This document shows positions 9,743 through 16,514 of a stretch of DNA of 39,016 bases, piece by piece. Numbering within the stretch: the stretch's first letter is position 1; the number at the start of each line of letters is the position of its first letter. Position numbers and translations under genes: made by a program. Where the stretch lies: contig JAENVS010000023.1 in assembly GCA_016650445.1 (NCBI GenBank), positions 1 to 39,016 of the forward strand, in the 5' to 3' direction. The notes under the pieces are model-generated. The model was not told where the DNA came from. It searched no databases and saw nothing but the letters and a program-made list of their open reading frames with translations. The stretch is from Frankiaceae bacterium (GTDB taxonomy: Bacteria; Actinomycetota; Actinomycetes; Mycobacteriales; SCTD01).

Positions 9743-9905
9743 GTCACCCCAGCACGCTTGCGTACCACCGTCCTCGCCTGGTACGGCGCCGGGATGCGCG
9801 TTCTCGACGTCAGGGACGCGCGCAACCTCAAGCAGCTCGACTGCGCCACCGACGGGGGCCACGCAGGTCTGGGACGCCTCCTGGATGTGGCCCGCCGCCG
9901 CCGTA
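9743..9905 (+). pseudogene. Remnant of an LVIVD-repeat secreted protein (frameshifted)
   Basis: The 265 bp between 9716 and 9980 is not empty. Frame 2 reads AWYGAGMRVLDVRDARNLK (about 9776-9832), which resembles the final blade of LVIVD-repeat proteins ([A]GxRVxDVxxPxxxxxxG). About 25 bases on, frame 3 reads TQVWDASWMWPAAAV (9861-9905), like the block that usually follows in such proteins. A frameshift separates them and no start or signal peptide is visible. An intact LVIVD protein lies at 26799. I read this as a decayed 3' fragment whose parent is gone. The length is short, so chance resemblance is possible. Confidence 0.5.
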
Positions 9906-9943
9906 CCGCCTGAGACCGGCAATCCAGGAACCCCGACAAACCG

Positions 9944-9976
9944 GGCAGGAGAGACCGCTCCGGCGGCGAAGGAGAG
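9944..9976 (+). promoter_or_regulatory. Leader motif of BNR gene 2 (GGCAGGAG - hairpin - GCGAAGGAG)
   Basis: GGCAGGAGAG, a CCGC/GCGG hairpin and GCGAAGGAGAGG directly precede the ATG at 9981; the last part doubles as the ribosome binding site. It matches the leader at 24165 with the same 14-base spacing between GGCAGGAG and GCGAAG. It recalls part of a glycine aptamer core, but the remaining helices are absent. Confidence 0.4.
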
Positions 9977-9980
9977 GGGC

Positions 9981-11597
9981 ATGGCCGCTCCGAAGCTCGC
10001 ACTGACCGTGTTCGTCGTCGGAGGGCTGCTCGCCTCCCCCGCACTCCTGCCGGTCGGCGCTCACGCCGCGCCGAAGAGCGCGGCCTCGGCCTGCCCCGCT
10101 CCCCCGCAGCTGACCTTCGACACACCGACGTACGTCGACAAGACGCGCGCCGGCGGCGAGCCGCTGGTGTTCACCTACCCCACCGGCCGGCTGCTCTACA
10201 GCGCACACGCCGGCACCACGCACTTCTTCACGCCCGAGGCACCCAACCCCGGGACGGTCGCCTTCGGCGAGAACTACACCGGCCAGACCTACATCTGGAC
10301 GAGCGACGACAACGGCAAGACGTGGACCTTCCGCCCGCGGATCATCGCGCCCGACGGTGCGCCCGCCTCCGGCTTCTCGGACCCCGAGTTCGCGATGGAC
10401 AGCGCAGGCGACCTGTACTTCTCGGAGATCAACCTCGCCAACATCGCGGTGAGCAGTAGCCGGGAGGACCGCGGGGAGACGTGGAACCTCGAGAACTTCG
10501 TGGGCGCTGTCCTCACCGACCGGCAGTGGATGGAAGCCGACCGGCCGGGTGAGCTCTACTTCGTCGCCAACGCGTTCGGCGGCGGCACCGGCATCCCGCC
10601 GAGCCCGGGCACGGGCGCCTACATCACGAAGAGCACCGACGGCGGCGCGACCTTCGCGACCAACGTCCCCAGCACGAAGGGCGGCGCCGGCGAGGGCGAC
10701 ATCCGCGTCGACAAGAAGACCGGCACCGTCTACCAGGCCCGGCGCAGCAGCGGCAAGCTCAACATGGGTGCGTTCCGCAAGGCCCGCAGCGGCGACCTCG
10801 CCAGCATGGACGTGAGCACGGTCGCCGAGGGCGTGCAGATGCTCGCGCACTGGCCGGCCTTCGACCTCGACCCCTCGGGCAACCTCTACATCACCTGGGA
10901 CGAGAACGGCAAGGGCGACCGCGAGGCGGGCATCTGGATGGCCACCTCGACCGATGCGGCGCGCACCTGGTCGGCACCCGTGAAGGTCAGCACCGGTGAG
11001 AACACCGCGATCTGGCCGTGGATCGGCGTCGGCGACGACGGGCGGGCCGGCGTCATGTGGCTCGAGGCTGACAAGAAGCTGCCCAACCACAACGCGGAGA
11101 CCGCGGGCACGCACGGCTGGCGCATCCGTGGCGCCGCGACGACGACCGCACTGGGCTGCGCCGCCAGCAAGACACCGGTCTTCTCGGTGGCCACCGCGAC
11201 GAAGGACCCCGTGCACACCGGGACGATCTGCCAGGGCGGCACGACCTGCCAGGCAGCGCTCATCGACCGCCGGCTCGGCGACTACTTCTCGGTCGAGGTC
11301 GACGCCACCGGGCGCATGTGGGCCGGCTACTCCGACACCCGCGTCCCAGGGTCGGTGTCGCTGCCGGCGTTCGTCCGACAGCAGGGCGGCCCGTCACTGC
11401 TCGTGCCGAAGAAGTCCGGTACGACGCCGACCTCCACCACCGGACAGCCGCCGCCCGCGGTGCCGGCGTCCTCCACGCCGGGCGCGGGCAGCGGCTCGCT
11501 CGCCAGCACCGGCTTCGGTGCGCAGCTCCCCGCGGCGGCTGCCCTGATGCTGCTCGGTGCGCTCCTCATGGTCCGCCGCCGGCGTACGCCGAGCTAG
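9981..11597 (+). CDS. Secreted BNR/Asp-box protein with LAXTG sorting signal
   Basis: 538 residues from ATG 9981, which has GGAGAGG four bases upstream; the open frame continues to 9885 but without a signal peptide first. The signal peptide runs to about AHAAPKS. Asp-box-like repeats include [27 protein letters not shown] and STDAARTW, indicating a beta-propeller. The C-terminus has a Pro/Ser/Thr stalk, then LASTG, a hydrophobic helix and RRRRTPS. LAXTG is the motif favoured by actinobacterial class E sortases, whereas the two neighbours at 3952 and 6653 carry LPATG. The gene therefore may depend on a different sortase. It converges on thiE with a 4-bp overlap of the 3' ends. Enzymatic activity is unknown. 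Confidence 0.86.
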   Translation: MAAPKLALTVFVVGGLLASPALLPVGAHAAPKSAASACPAPPQLTFDTPTYVDKTRAGGEPLVFTYPTGRLLYSAHAGTTHFFTPEAPNPGTVAFGENYTGQTYIWTSDDNGKTWTFRPRIIAPDGAPASGFSDPEFAMDSAGDLYFSEINLANIAVSSSREDRGETWNLENFVGAVLTDRQWMEADRPGELYFVANAFGGGTGIPPSPGTGAYITKSTDGGATFATNVPSTKGGAGEGDIRVDKKTGTVYQARRSSGKLNMGAFRKARSGDLASMDVSTVAEGVQMLAHWPAFDLDPSGNLYITWDENGKGDREAGIWMATSTDAARTWSAPVKVSTGENTAIWPWIGVGDDGRAGVMWLEADKKLPNHNAETAGTHGWRIRGAATTTALGCAASKTPVFSVATATKDPVHTGTICQGGTTCQAALIDRRLGDYFSVEVDATGRMWAGYSDTRVPGSVSLPAFVRQQGGPSLLVPKKSGTTPTSTTGQPPPAVPASSTPGAGSGSLASTGFGAQLPAAAALMLLGALLMVRRRRTPS

Positions 11598-12250
11598 GCA
11601 GCCGCGAGCCGGCGGGCCAGGTCGACGGCGGCGGCGTGCGGGTCGACTGCCTCGGTGAGTGCCCGCACCACGACGACACGGCGGGCGCCGGCCTCGAGCA
11701 CCTCGTCGAGGTTGCCGGCGTCGATGCCACCGATCGCAAACCACGGCCGGGGGCTGGCCACCTGCGCGGCGAGCTTCAGCAGCGGCAGACCTGGGGCGGG
11801 GCGGCCGGGCTTCGTCGGCGTCGGCCAGGTCGGCCCGACGCAGAAGTAGTCGACACCGGACTCCAGCGCAGCGGCCCGCACCTGGTCGTCGTCGTGCGTC
11901 GAGCGGCCGACCAGGACGTCGTTGCCGAGGAGCGCGCGGGCGGCCGACACGGGCAGGTCGTCCTGACCCAGGTGCAGGACGTCGGGGCGTACGACGGAGG
12001 CCACGTCGGCCCGGTCGTTGACCGACCACAGGGCGCCGTACCGCTCCGCTGCCGACGCGAACACCTCGCACAGGGCGATCTCGTCCCGCGCCTCGAGGCC
12101 CTTCTCGCGCAGCTGCACGCAGTCGACGCCCCCGGCAAGCACGGCATCGAGGAACTCCGCGAGGTCCCCGCGGTCGCGGCGGGCGTCGGTGCACAGGTAC
12201 AGCCGCGCGTTCGCGAGCCGCGTACGCCGGCGCAGCCCGAGGTCAGCCAC
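11594..12250 (-). CDS. thiE: Thiamine-phosphate synthase
   Basis: 218 residues. Joins hydroxymethylpyrimidine diphosphate to thiazole phosphate to make thiamine phosphate. TIM-barrel motifs in order: [38 protein letters not shown] and AIGGI, covering the pyrophosphate and thiazole sites. Start is GTG 12250, which overlaps the end of thiS by eight bases (GTGGCTGA), so translational coupling is likely. It is the last gene of the Rv2175c-like/thiS/thiE unit. The thiG-thiH genes lie 5 kb away under a TPP riboswitch, but no such riboswitch precedes this unit. Confidence 0.96.
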   Translation of the reverse strand: MADLGLRRRTRLANARLYLCTDARRDRGDLAEFLDAVLAGGVDCVQLREKGLEARDEIALCEVFASAAERYGALWSVNDRADVASVVRPDVLHLGQDDLPVSAARALLGNDVLVGRSTHDDDQVRAAALESGVDYFCVGPTWPTPTKPGRPAPGLPLLKLAAQVASPRPWFAIGGIDAGNLDEVLEAGARRVVVVRALTEAVDPHAAAVDLARRLAAA

Positions 12251-12443
12251 CGGCCACCGCCCGGACCAGCTCGAGGCGGTCTCCGTCGCCGAGCGTCGCG
12301 GCCGCCAGCTCCGACCGCAGCAGTGCGGCCCCGTTGTGCTCGACCACCACGCTGCCGACCCTCAGACCCAGCGACTCGATCAGCCCGGGCAGCGTCGTCC
12401 CCTCGGCAACGTCGCTCGGTCTGCCGTTGACGACGATCCGCAC
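12243..12443 (-). CDS. thiS: Sulfur carrier protein ThiS
   Basis: 66 residues from GTG 12443. A ubiquitin-like sulfur carrier whose C-terminal Gly-Gly (AVAGG at the end) is thiocarboxylated and donates sulfur to ThiG. It starts [12 protein letters not shown], as is usual for the family. Its start shares one base with the TAG stop of the upstream Rv2175c-like gene and its stop lies inside the start of thiE, a tightly coupled arrangement. A longer frame to 12548 exists but runs inside the upstream gene and lacks the family N-terminus. Its partner ThiG is at 17721; ThiF, the usual adenylating enzyme, is not in the window. Confidence 0.92.
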   Translation of the reverse strand: MRIVVNGRPSDVAEGTTLPGLIESLGLRVGSVVVEHNGAALLRSELAAATLGDGDRLELVRAVAGG

Positions 12444-12775
12444 TAGAACCCCGCCGCCTGCGCGCGCCGCTTCACCTCGGTGCCGCGGTTCTCGCGCAGG
12501 GCCTGCAGCGGCGTGCCCGGCAGCGAGTCGTCGGCCTCGGTCAGCCACCGGAGGGCCTCGTCGTCGGTGTACCTCGCGTCGCGCAGCAGCGTGATCACGG
12601 CGGGCAGGTGCTTGACCGGCTCACCCTGCTCGTCGAGCTGGTCGTCGAGGATGCAGAGGATGTCGTCGCCGGGGCGTCGGCTCCCCAGCACCTTGCCGTC
12701 CTTGAGTAGCTGACGGATCGCCATGATGTCGCGCCCGGTGCGCTCGGCGACATCCGGCAACGGCAGCAGCTCCAT
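12443..12775 (-). CDS. Rv2175c-family DNA-binding protein
   Basis: 110 residues. The start MELLPLPDVAERTG, the helix-turn-helix core DIMAIRQLLKDGKVLG and the C-terminal half ending in EVKRRAQAAGF match the Rv2175c family of small winged-helix proteins. In M. tuberculosis Rv2175c is adjacent to pknL, and it is reported to be a PknL substrate with phosphorylation weakening DNA binding. Here a PASTA kinase of that kind lies at 19844, now 7 kb away, in the same relative orientation. Its stop overlaps thiS by one base, so it is expected to be co-transcribed with thiS-thiE and might regulate them (inference). A TAGTCT box seven bases before the ATG suggests leaderless transcription. Confidence 0.88.
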   Translation of the reverse strand: MELLPLPDVAERTGRDIMAIRQLLKDGKVLGSRRPGDDILCILDDQLDEQGEPVKHLPAVITLLRDARYTDDEALRWLTEADDSLPGTPLQALRENRGTEVKRRAQAAGF

Positions 12776-12782
12776 GTCCCTG

Positions 12783-12788
12783 AGACTA
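12783..12788 (-). promoter_or_regulatory. Leaderless-type -10 box of the Rv2175c-like gene
   Basis: TAGTCT on the minus strand ends seven bases before ATG 12775. It lies 14 bp from the divergent TACCGT box at 12802, so the two promoters share a 38-bp intergenic region. Confidence 0.6.
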
Positions 12789-12801
12789 GGCGAGCAGGCA
12801 G

Positions 12802-12807
12802 TACCGT
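12802..12807 (+). promoter_or_regulatory. Leaderless-type -10 box of the 12814 membrane gene
   Basis: TACCGT ends six bases before ATG 12814. Confidence 0.55.
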
Positions 12808-12813
12808 CGCGCC

Positions 12814-13269
12814 ATGACGGAGCAGCCGCCGAAAGATCCCGCCCCGCCCGACGCGGTCGACGACGACGGGCTCGACGACCCCTGGCACGACCAGCTCGTC
12901 GAGGTGGCCGACGATTTCGGCGCACCGGACATCGTCGCTGTCGTCGCCTTCGTGCTCGCGGTCGCCTCGGTCTTCGGCTTCGGGCTGCTGAGCGGGTCCA
13001 CGTACAGCGTCCCCTTCATTGACGGGGTCAGCAACGACGGCAACAAGGCCGCGCTCGTCACGGGAACGATCCTCGGAGCGGTCCTGGCGCTGATACCGGC
13101 CTGGCTGGGCTGGCGGGCCAGCTCCCGGTCGCTGCCCGCCGATCCGCGCTGGGTGGTCGTGCTGGCGCGCAGTGCGGTCGTCCTCGCGCTGACGTCGGGC
13201 TTCCTGCATCTGGTCGTCGCCGTTCTTCAGGCGGCGCAGGACGGCCCGTCGGGCTTCACCAGCATCTGA
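12814..13269 (+). CDS. Small membrane protein of unknown function
   Basis: 151 residues. An acidic, Pro-rich cytoplasmic head (about 1-38) is followed by three predicted membrane helices (about 40-62, 80-98 and 115-137) and a short polar tail ending in TSI. I do not recognise a named family. It is expressed divergently from the Rv2175c-like gene from a compact 38-bp region, and such conserved neighbours often form a functional pair, but nothing in the sequence shows a role. The 3' end, including its stop codon, is part of a 41-bp direct repeat copied at 13442. Confidence 0.75.
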   Translation: MTEQPPKDPAPPDAVDDDGLDDPWHDQLVEVADDFGAPDIVAVVAFVLAVASVFGFGLLSGSTYSVPFIDGVSNDGNKAALVTGTILGAVLALIPAWLGWRASSRSLPADPRWVVVLARSAVVLALTSGFLHLVVAVLQAAQDGPSGFTSI

Positions 13270-13296
13270 GTTCGGCAGCAGGCTTGGATGAGGGTG
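13256..13296 (+). repeat. Direct repeat, copy 1 (overlaps gene 3' end)
   Basis: 41 bp starting TCACCAGCATCTGAGTTCGG; 37 of 41 positions match copy 2 at 13442-13482. It contains the last codons and stop of the 12814 gene. Bases 13267-13283 also form an inverted pair with 13428-13444 (17 of 17). Confidence 0.9.
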
Positions 13297-13360
13297 GGCA
13301 AATCACGTGGGGAACGCAGGCGTGTGGGCCCCGGGCCCATGAACGCCTTTGACGTTCCGG

Positions 13361-13408
13361 GTCGGGTTAGCACCCGCTTGCAGGCGAGCAAGCGGGTGCT
13401 AACCCGAC
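13361..13408. repeat. Perfect 21-bp stem hairpin, 6-base loop
   Basis: 13361-13381 (starting GTCGGGTTAGCACC) is the exact complement of 13388-13408, with loop AGGCGA. It sits in the middle of the 13267/13444 inverted pair, between convergent genes. There is no T-run on either strand, so a simple intrinsic terminator is not the only reading. Confidence 0.92.
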
Positions 13409-13430
13409 TGTCCACGCGAGGGTCCGCGCC

Positions 13431-13466
13431 TGCTGCCGAACTCACCAGCATCTGAGTTCGGCAGCA
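13431..13466. repeat. 14-bp stem hairpin overlapping copy 2 of the direct repeat
   Basis: TGCTGCCGAACTCA (13431-13444) pairs perfectly with 13453-13466 across an 8-base loop. The left arm can also pair with copy 1 at 13267-13280, so alternative structures are possible. Confidence 0.85.
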
Positions 13467-13482
13467 AACGTGGATGAGGGTG
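13442..13482 (+). repeat. Direct repeat, copy 2
   Basis: Second copy of the 13256-13296 repeat, exactly 186 bp downstream. It differs only at the four bases after CGGCAGCA. Confidence 0.9.
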
Positions 13483-13515
13483 CGTGAAGCCGAGCACGTA
13501 GCAGCGCGCGGGGCA

Positions 13516-13572
13516 CCGTACGGATCACATCGGAACCCAAGGCCCGCAACGCTCCGATGTTGATCCGTACGG
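13516..13572. terminator. Hairpin downstream of the FAD oxidoreductase gene
   Basis: CCGTACGGATCA-CATCGGA (13516-13534) pairs with 13553-13572 with a single bulged base and an 18-base loop. It lies 21 bases past the stop of the minus-strand oxidoreductase gene, so it probably ends that transcript. No U-run follows. Confidence 0.5.
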
Positions 13573-13593
13573 CGGGGCTTGACGGTCTCCTCG

Positions 13594-14754
13594 CTAGGCC
13601 GACTTCACCGGGACGGCGAGGTCGGCGAGACGCGTCGGGTCGGGCTCGGCGCCGTCGGTCATCCGGCGGCGGCCCTGCACCAGGTCGCGCGGCCGGTCGA
13701 CGGTGAGCATCGCGACGAGCCTGGTGCCGGCCAGCCAGCAGAACGCCCAGCCGTCGGCGTCGCCGGGCTCTCCTCGGCGTACGACGGAGTCGGCCCCCTT
13801 CGCGAAGCCGGCCCACTGGATGGTGTGCCCCAGCTGGTCGGACCAGAAGTACGGGATGGGGTCATAGACGGCGTCCTTGCCCAGCAGGGTCGCGACCCCG
13901 ACCGTCGGGCCGTGCAACGCGTCGTCCCAGTGCTCCATCCGCAGCCGCATGTCATAGCGCGGCGACCACCGCGCGACGCAGTCGCCCACCGCCACGACAC
14001 CGGGCATCGATGTCGCGAGGTGCTCGTCGACGACCACGCCGTGGTCGACCGTGACCGGGCTGCCCTTCAACCAGGCGGTCTCCGGTGCAGCGCCGACCGC
14101 GACGAGGACGAGCTCGGCCGCCAGCTTCTCCCCTGACTCGAGGACGACGGCCTTGCGCTGCACCGACTTCGCCGCGGTGTTGACGCGCAGGTCGATGCCG
14201 AGGTCGGCGTACCACGGGATCGTGAGCTGCCCGACCTCGACGGGCAGGGCCTGCAGCGGGGCCGGGCCGGCCTCCAGCACCGTCACGTCACAGCCCGCCT
14301 GCGCTGCGCCGGTCGCGACCTCGGCACCGATCCACCCGGCGCCGACGATGACGAGCTTGGTGCCCTCGGTGAGGTGGACCGACAGCGTCAGTGCGTCGTC
14401 GAGTGTGCGGAGCGGGAAGCCGGAGCCCTTCAGCCGCAGCGCGTGCGCGCCGGTCGCGAGGACGAGGCCGTCGTACGGCACGTCGCCCTCTGCCGTCTCG
14501 ACGACGCCCTCGCGCAGGCCGGTCGCCGGTCGACCGAGGTGCAGATCGACCTCGAGGTCGCGCCAGTCGACGTCGAGCTGCACATGGTCGTCCTGCGACC
14601 CGCGCAGCACCTCCTTGGACAGCGGCGGCCGGTCGTACGGCACGTGCTCCTCGGCAGCGAGCAGGGTGATGGTGCCCTCATAGCCCTGCGCACGCAGCTC
14701 CTGCGCGCTGCGCGCACCGGCCAGGCCGCCACCCACGACGACCACCCGCTTCAT
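13594..14754 (-). CDS. FAD/NAD(P)-dependent oxidoreductase, ferredoxin-reductase type
   Basis: 386 residues. The N-terminal FAD-binding GGGLAGARSAQELR, the PYDRPPLSKEVL segment typical of rubredoxin/ferredoxin reductases, a second nucleotide-binding GAGWIGAEVA and the FAD-contact VVAVGDCVA are all present. C-terminal EHWDDALH and YFWSDQLG fit the oxygenase-coupled ferredoxin-reductase group (rhodocoxin or putidaredoxin reductase-like). It probably passes electrons from NAD(P)H to a ferredoxin; no ferredoxin or P450 gene is in the window. It lies 54 bp after the ABC permease on the same strand, so it could be read through from the thiG operon. It is not ThiO, which is a D-amino-acid-oxidase-type protein. 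Confidence 0.9.
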   Translation of the reverse strand: MKRVVVVGGGLAGARSAQELRAQGYEGTITLLAAEEHVPYDRPPLSKEVLRGSQDDHVQLDVDWRDLEVDLHLGRPATGLREGVVETAEGDVPYDGLVLATGAHALRLKGSGFPLRTLDDALTLSVHLTEGTKLVIVGAGWIGAEVATGAAQAGCDVTVLEAGPAPLQALPVEVGQLTIPWYADLGIDLRVNTAAKSVQRKAVVLESGEKLAAELVLVAVGAAPETAWLKGSPVTVDHGVVVDEHLATSMPGVVAVGDCVARWSPRYDMRLRMEHWDDALHGPTVGVATLLGKDAVYDPIPYFWSDQLGHTIQWAGFAKGADSVVRRGEPGDADGWAFCWLAGTRLVAMLTVDRPRDLVQGRRRMTDGAEPDPTRLADLAVPVKSA

Positions 14755-14808
14755 GGCGCAAGTGTCCGCCGCGGCCGGTCTATCCGCTCGCCGCCACGCG
14801 GGCGGGCA

Positions 14809-15609
14809 TCACGCGTCGCGGCGCGTCAGGGCGAACGCGGCAACACCCAGAGCGACAGCCGTGTACAGGAAGAAGACCAGCAGGCCGGTCCATGGACCGA
14901 GGGACTCGCTCCCTGGCTGAAGGCTGGTGATGACGGTCCCGGCATTGCTCGGCAGGTACTTCGCGATGGCGTCGCTCCAGCTCGCCGGCAGGAAGTGAAC
15001 AACCGTCGGTACGACGAACAGCAGCCCGAACAGCGCGGTGATCGAGCCGGCGGTGTTGCGCAGCAGCGCGCCGAGAGCGAGGCCGAGCATCCCGATGCCG
15101 GTGAGGTACAGCGCCGTGCCCACGAGCACCCGAGGCACTCCCTTGTCGCCGAGCGACGCATCAATGCCCTCGGACGACAGGATCGTCTGTCCGATCAGGA
15201 ACGCGGCCAGGAGGGCGAGGCCCATGAGCACCAGACAGGTCACGCCGTAGACGAGCGTCTTCGCCCACAGGACCGGCAGCCGCTTGGGCACAGCCGACAG
15301 CGTCGCTCGGATCATGCCTGTTGCGTACTCGCCGGTGACGATGAGAACACCGAGCACGCCCACCGCCAACTGCGCGAAGAACCCGCCCACCAGGCTCGCG
15401 CCGACCGGGTCGAACGTCAGCGCGTCACGAGCGTTGTCCGGCGGCCAGTGGGTAACCACGACGACCGGGACCAGCACCGAGAAGCCGATGAGGAAGGCGA
15501 CGGCCGCGAGCAGCGAGAACACCGTCGAGCGCAGGGTGCGCAGCTTCGTCCACTCGGAGAGCACGACGCGGCGGGGCGTCACGCCCAGGGCCGCGGTGTC
15601 GGTGCTCAT
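14809..15609 (-). CDS. ABC-2 type transporter permease
   Basis: 266 residues with about six membrane helices, the first at about 30-50 after a short basic cytoplasmic start (RRVVLSEWTKLRTLRST, a typical ABC-2 permease opening). Its ATG overlaps the stop of the ATPase gene (ATGA), so the two are translationally coupled and form one transporter. Helix 6 is followed directly by a short cytoplasmic tail ending in TRRDA. The substrate is unknown; this class usually exports drugs, peptides or lipids. Its place at the end of a TPP-riboswitch-controlled operon makes a thiamine-pathway compound or toxic by-product a possible cargo, but that is inference. Confidence 0.88.
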   Translation of the reverse strand: MSTDTAALGVTPRRVVLSEWTKLRTLRSTVFSLLAAVAFLIGFSVLVPVVVVTHWPPDNARDALTFDPVGASLVGGFFAQLAVGVLGVLIVTGEYATGMIRATLSAVPKRLPVLWAKTLVYGVTCLVLMGLALLAAFLIGQTILSSEGIDASLGDKGVPRVLVGTALYLTGIGMLGLALGALLRNTAGSITALFGLLFVVPTVVHFLPASWSDAIAKYLPSNAGTVITSLQPGSESLGPWTGLLVFFLYTAVALGVAAFALTRRDA

Positions 15610-16514
15610 GACGCGCTGCCACTGAACTCGAGGGAGTCGTGCGTCAGCTCCATGAAGGCCTCTTCCAGCGACGCCGCCTGTGGCGTGAGCTCGAGCAGCG
15701 TGATGCCCGCCTGCCCTGCCGCGATCCCGATCTCGTCGGTGCTCATGCCGGCGACGCTCAGCGCACCGTCATCGACCGGCGTCACGTTGGCCTTCGCCTT
15801 GGCGAGTAGCGCGGTCAGCTTCTGGGGGTCGGTGGTGCGGACACGCACGAGGTTGCGGCCCGCGGAGGCGATGAACTCCCTGACGCCGACGTCGGCGATC
15901 AGCCGGCCCTTGCCGATGACGAGCAGGTGGTCGGCGGTCTGCGCCATCTCGCTCATCAGGTGCGACGACACCAGCACCGTCCGGCCGCCGGCGGCCCGCT
16001 CCTTGAGCAGCTCCCGGATCCAGCGGATGCCCTCCGGGTCCAGGCCGTTCACCGGCTCGTCGAGCACCAGTGTGTTGGGGTCGCCGAGCAGCGCCGTCGC
16101 GATGCCGAGGCGCTGACCCATGCCGAGCGAGAAGCCCTTCACCCGCTTGCGCGCGACGTCCTTCAACCCCACGACCTCGAGCAGTTCGTCGACCCGTGAC
16201 GACGCGATGCCGTGCGTCTGCGCCAGCGCCAGCAGGTGGTTGCGGGCCGATCGGCCGGTGTGGATCGAGCGCGCCTCGAGCAGAGCCCCGACCTCGTGCA
16301 TGGGTGCGCTGTGCTCGCGGTAGGCCTTGCCGTTGACAGTGACGCTGCCCGCTGTCGGCCGATCGAGACCGAGGATCATCCGCATCGTCGTCGACTTGCC
16401 CGCGCCGTTGGGGCCGAGGAAGCCGGTCACGACTCCCGGGCGGACGACGAGGCTCAGGCCGTCGACGGCGAGCTTGTCGCCGTACCTCTTGGTCAAGCCG
16501 TGCGCCTCGATCAC
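15606..16514 (-). CDS. ABC transporter ATP-binding protein
   Basis: 302 residues from GTG 16514; the longer frame to 17225 runs inside thiH and is rejected. Walker A GPNGAGKST, the Q-loop region, a variant signature LGMGQR in place of LSGGQ, Walker B TLVLDEP with NGLDPEG, and the switch His in VSSH are all present. A C-terminal extension of about 90 residues is typical of DrrA/CcmA-like partners of ABC-2 permeases. Its start overlaps the thiH stop (GTGA) and its stop overlaps the permease start, so thiH, ATPase and permease are one transcription unit. The signature motif lacks the usual second Gly pair but this is common in the subfamily. Confidence 0.93.
   Translation of the reverse strand: MIEAHGLTKRYGDKLAVDGLSLVVRPGVVTGFLGPNGAGKSTTMRMILGLDRPTAGSVTVNGKAYREHSAPMHEVGALLEARSIHTGRSARNHLLALAQTHGIASSRVDELLEVVGLKDVARKRVKGFSLGMGQRLGIATALLGDPNTLVLDEPVNGLDPEGIRWIRELLKERAAGGRTVLVSSHLMSEMAQTADHLLVIGKGRLIADVGVREFIASAGRNLVRVRTTDPQKLTALLAKAKANVTPVDDGALSVAGMSTDEIGIAAGQAGITLLELTPQAASLEEAFMELTHDSLEFSGSAS

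Noticed and set aside
9944..9976. Glycine riboswitch
   Set aside because: GGAGAG and CGAAGGAG are present but the long P1 and the second half of the aptamer are missing and the start codon follows at once.
6653..9982. One 1109-residue minus-strand frame
   Set aside because: The part beyond 8254 is low-complexity shadow of the mannosyltransferase; a signal peptide and ribosome binding site mark the real start at 8254.
13256..13572. CRISPR array
   Set aside because: Only two direct copies 186 bp apart, with inverted repeats inside; no regular repeat-spacer pattern and no cas genes.
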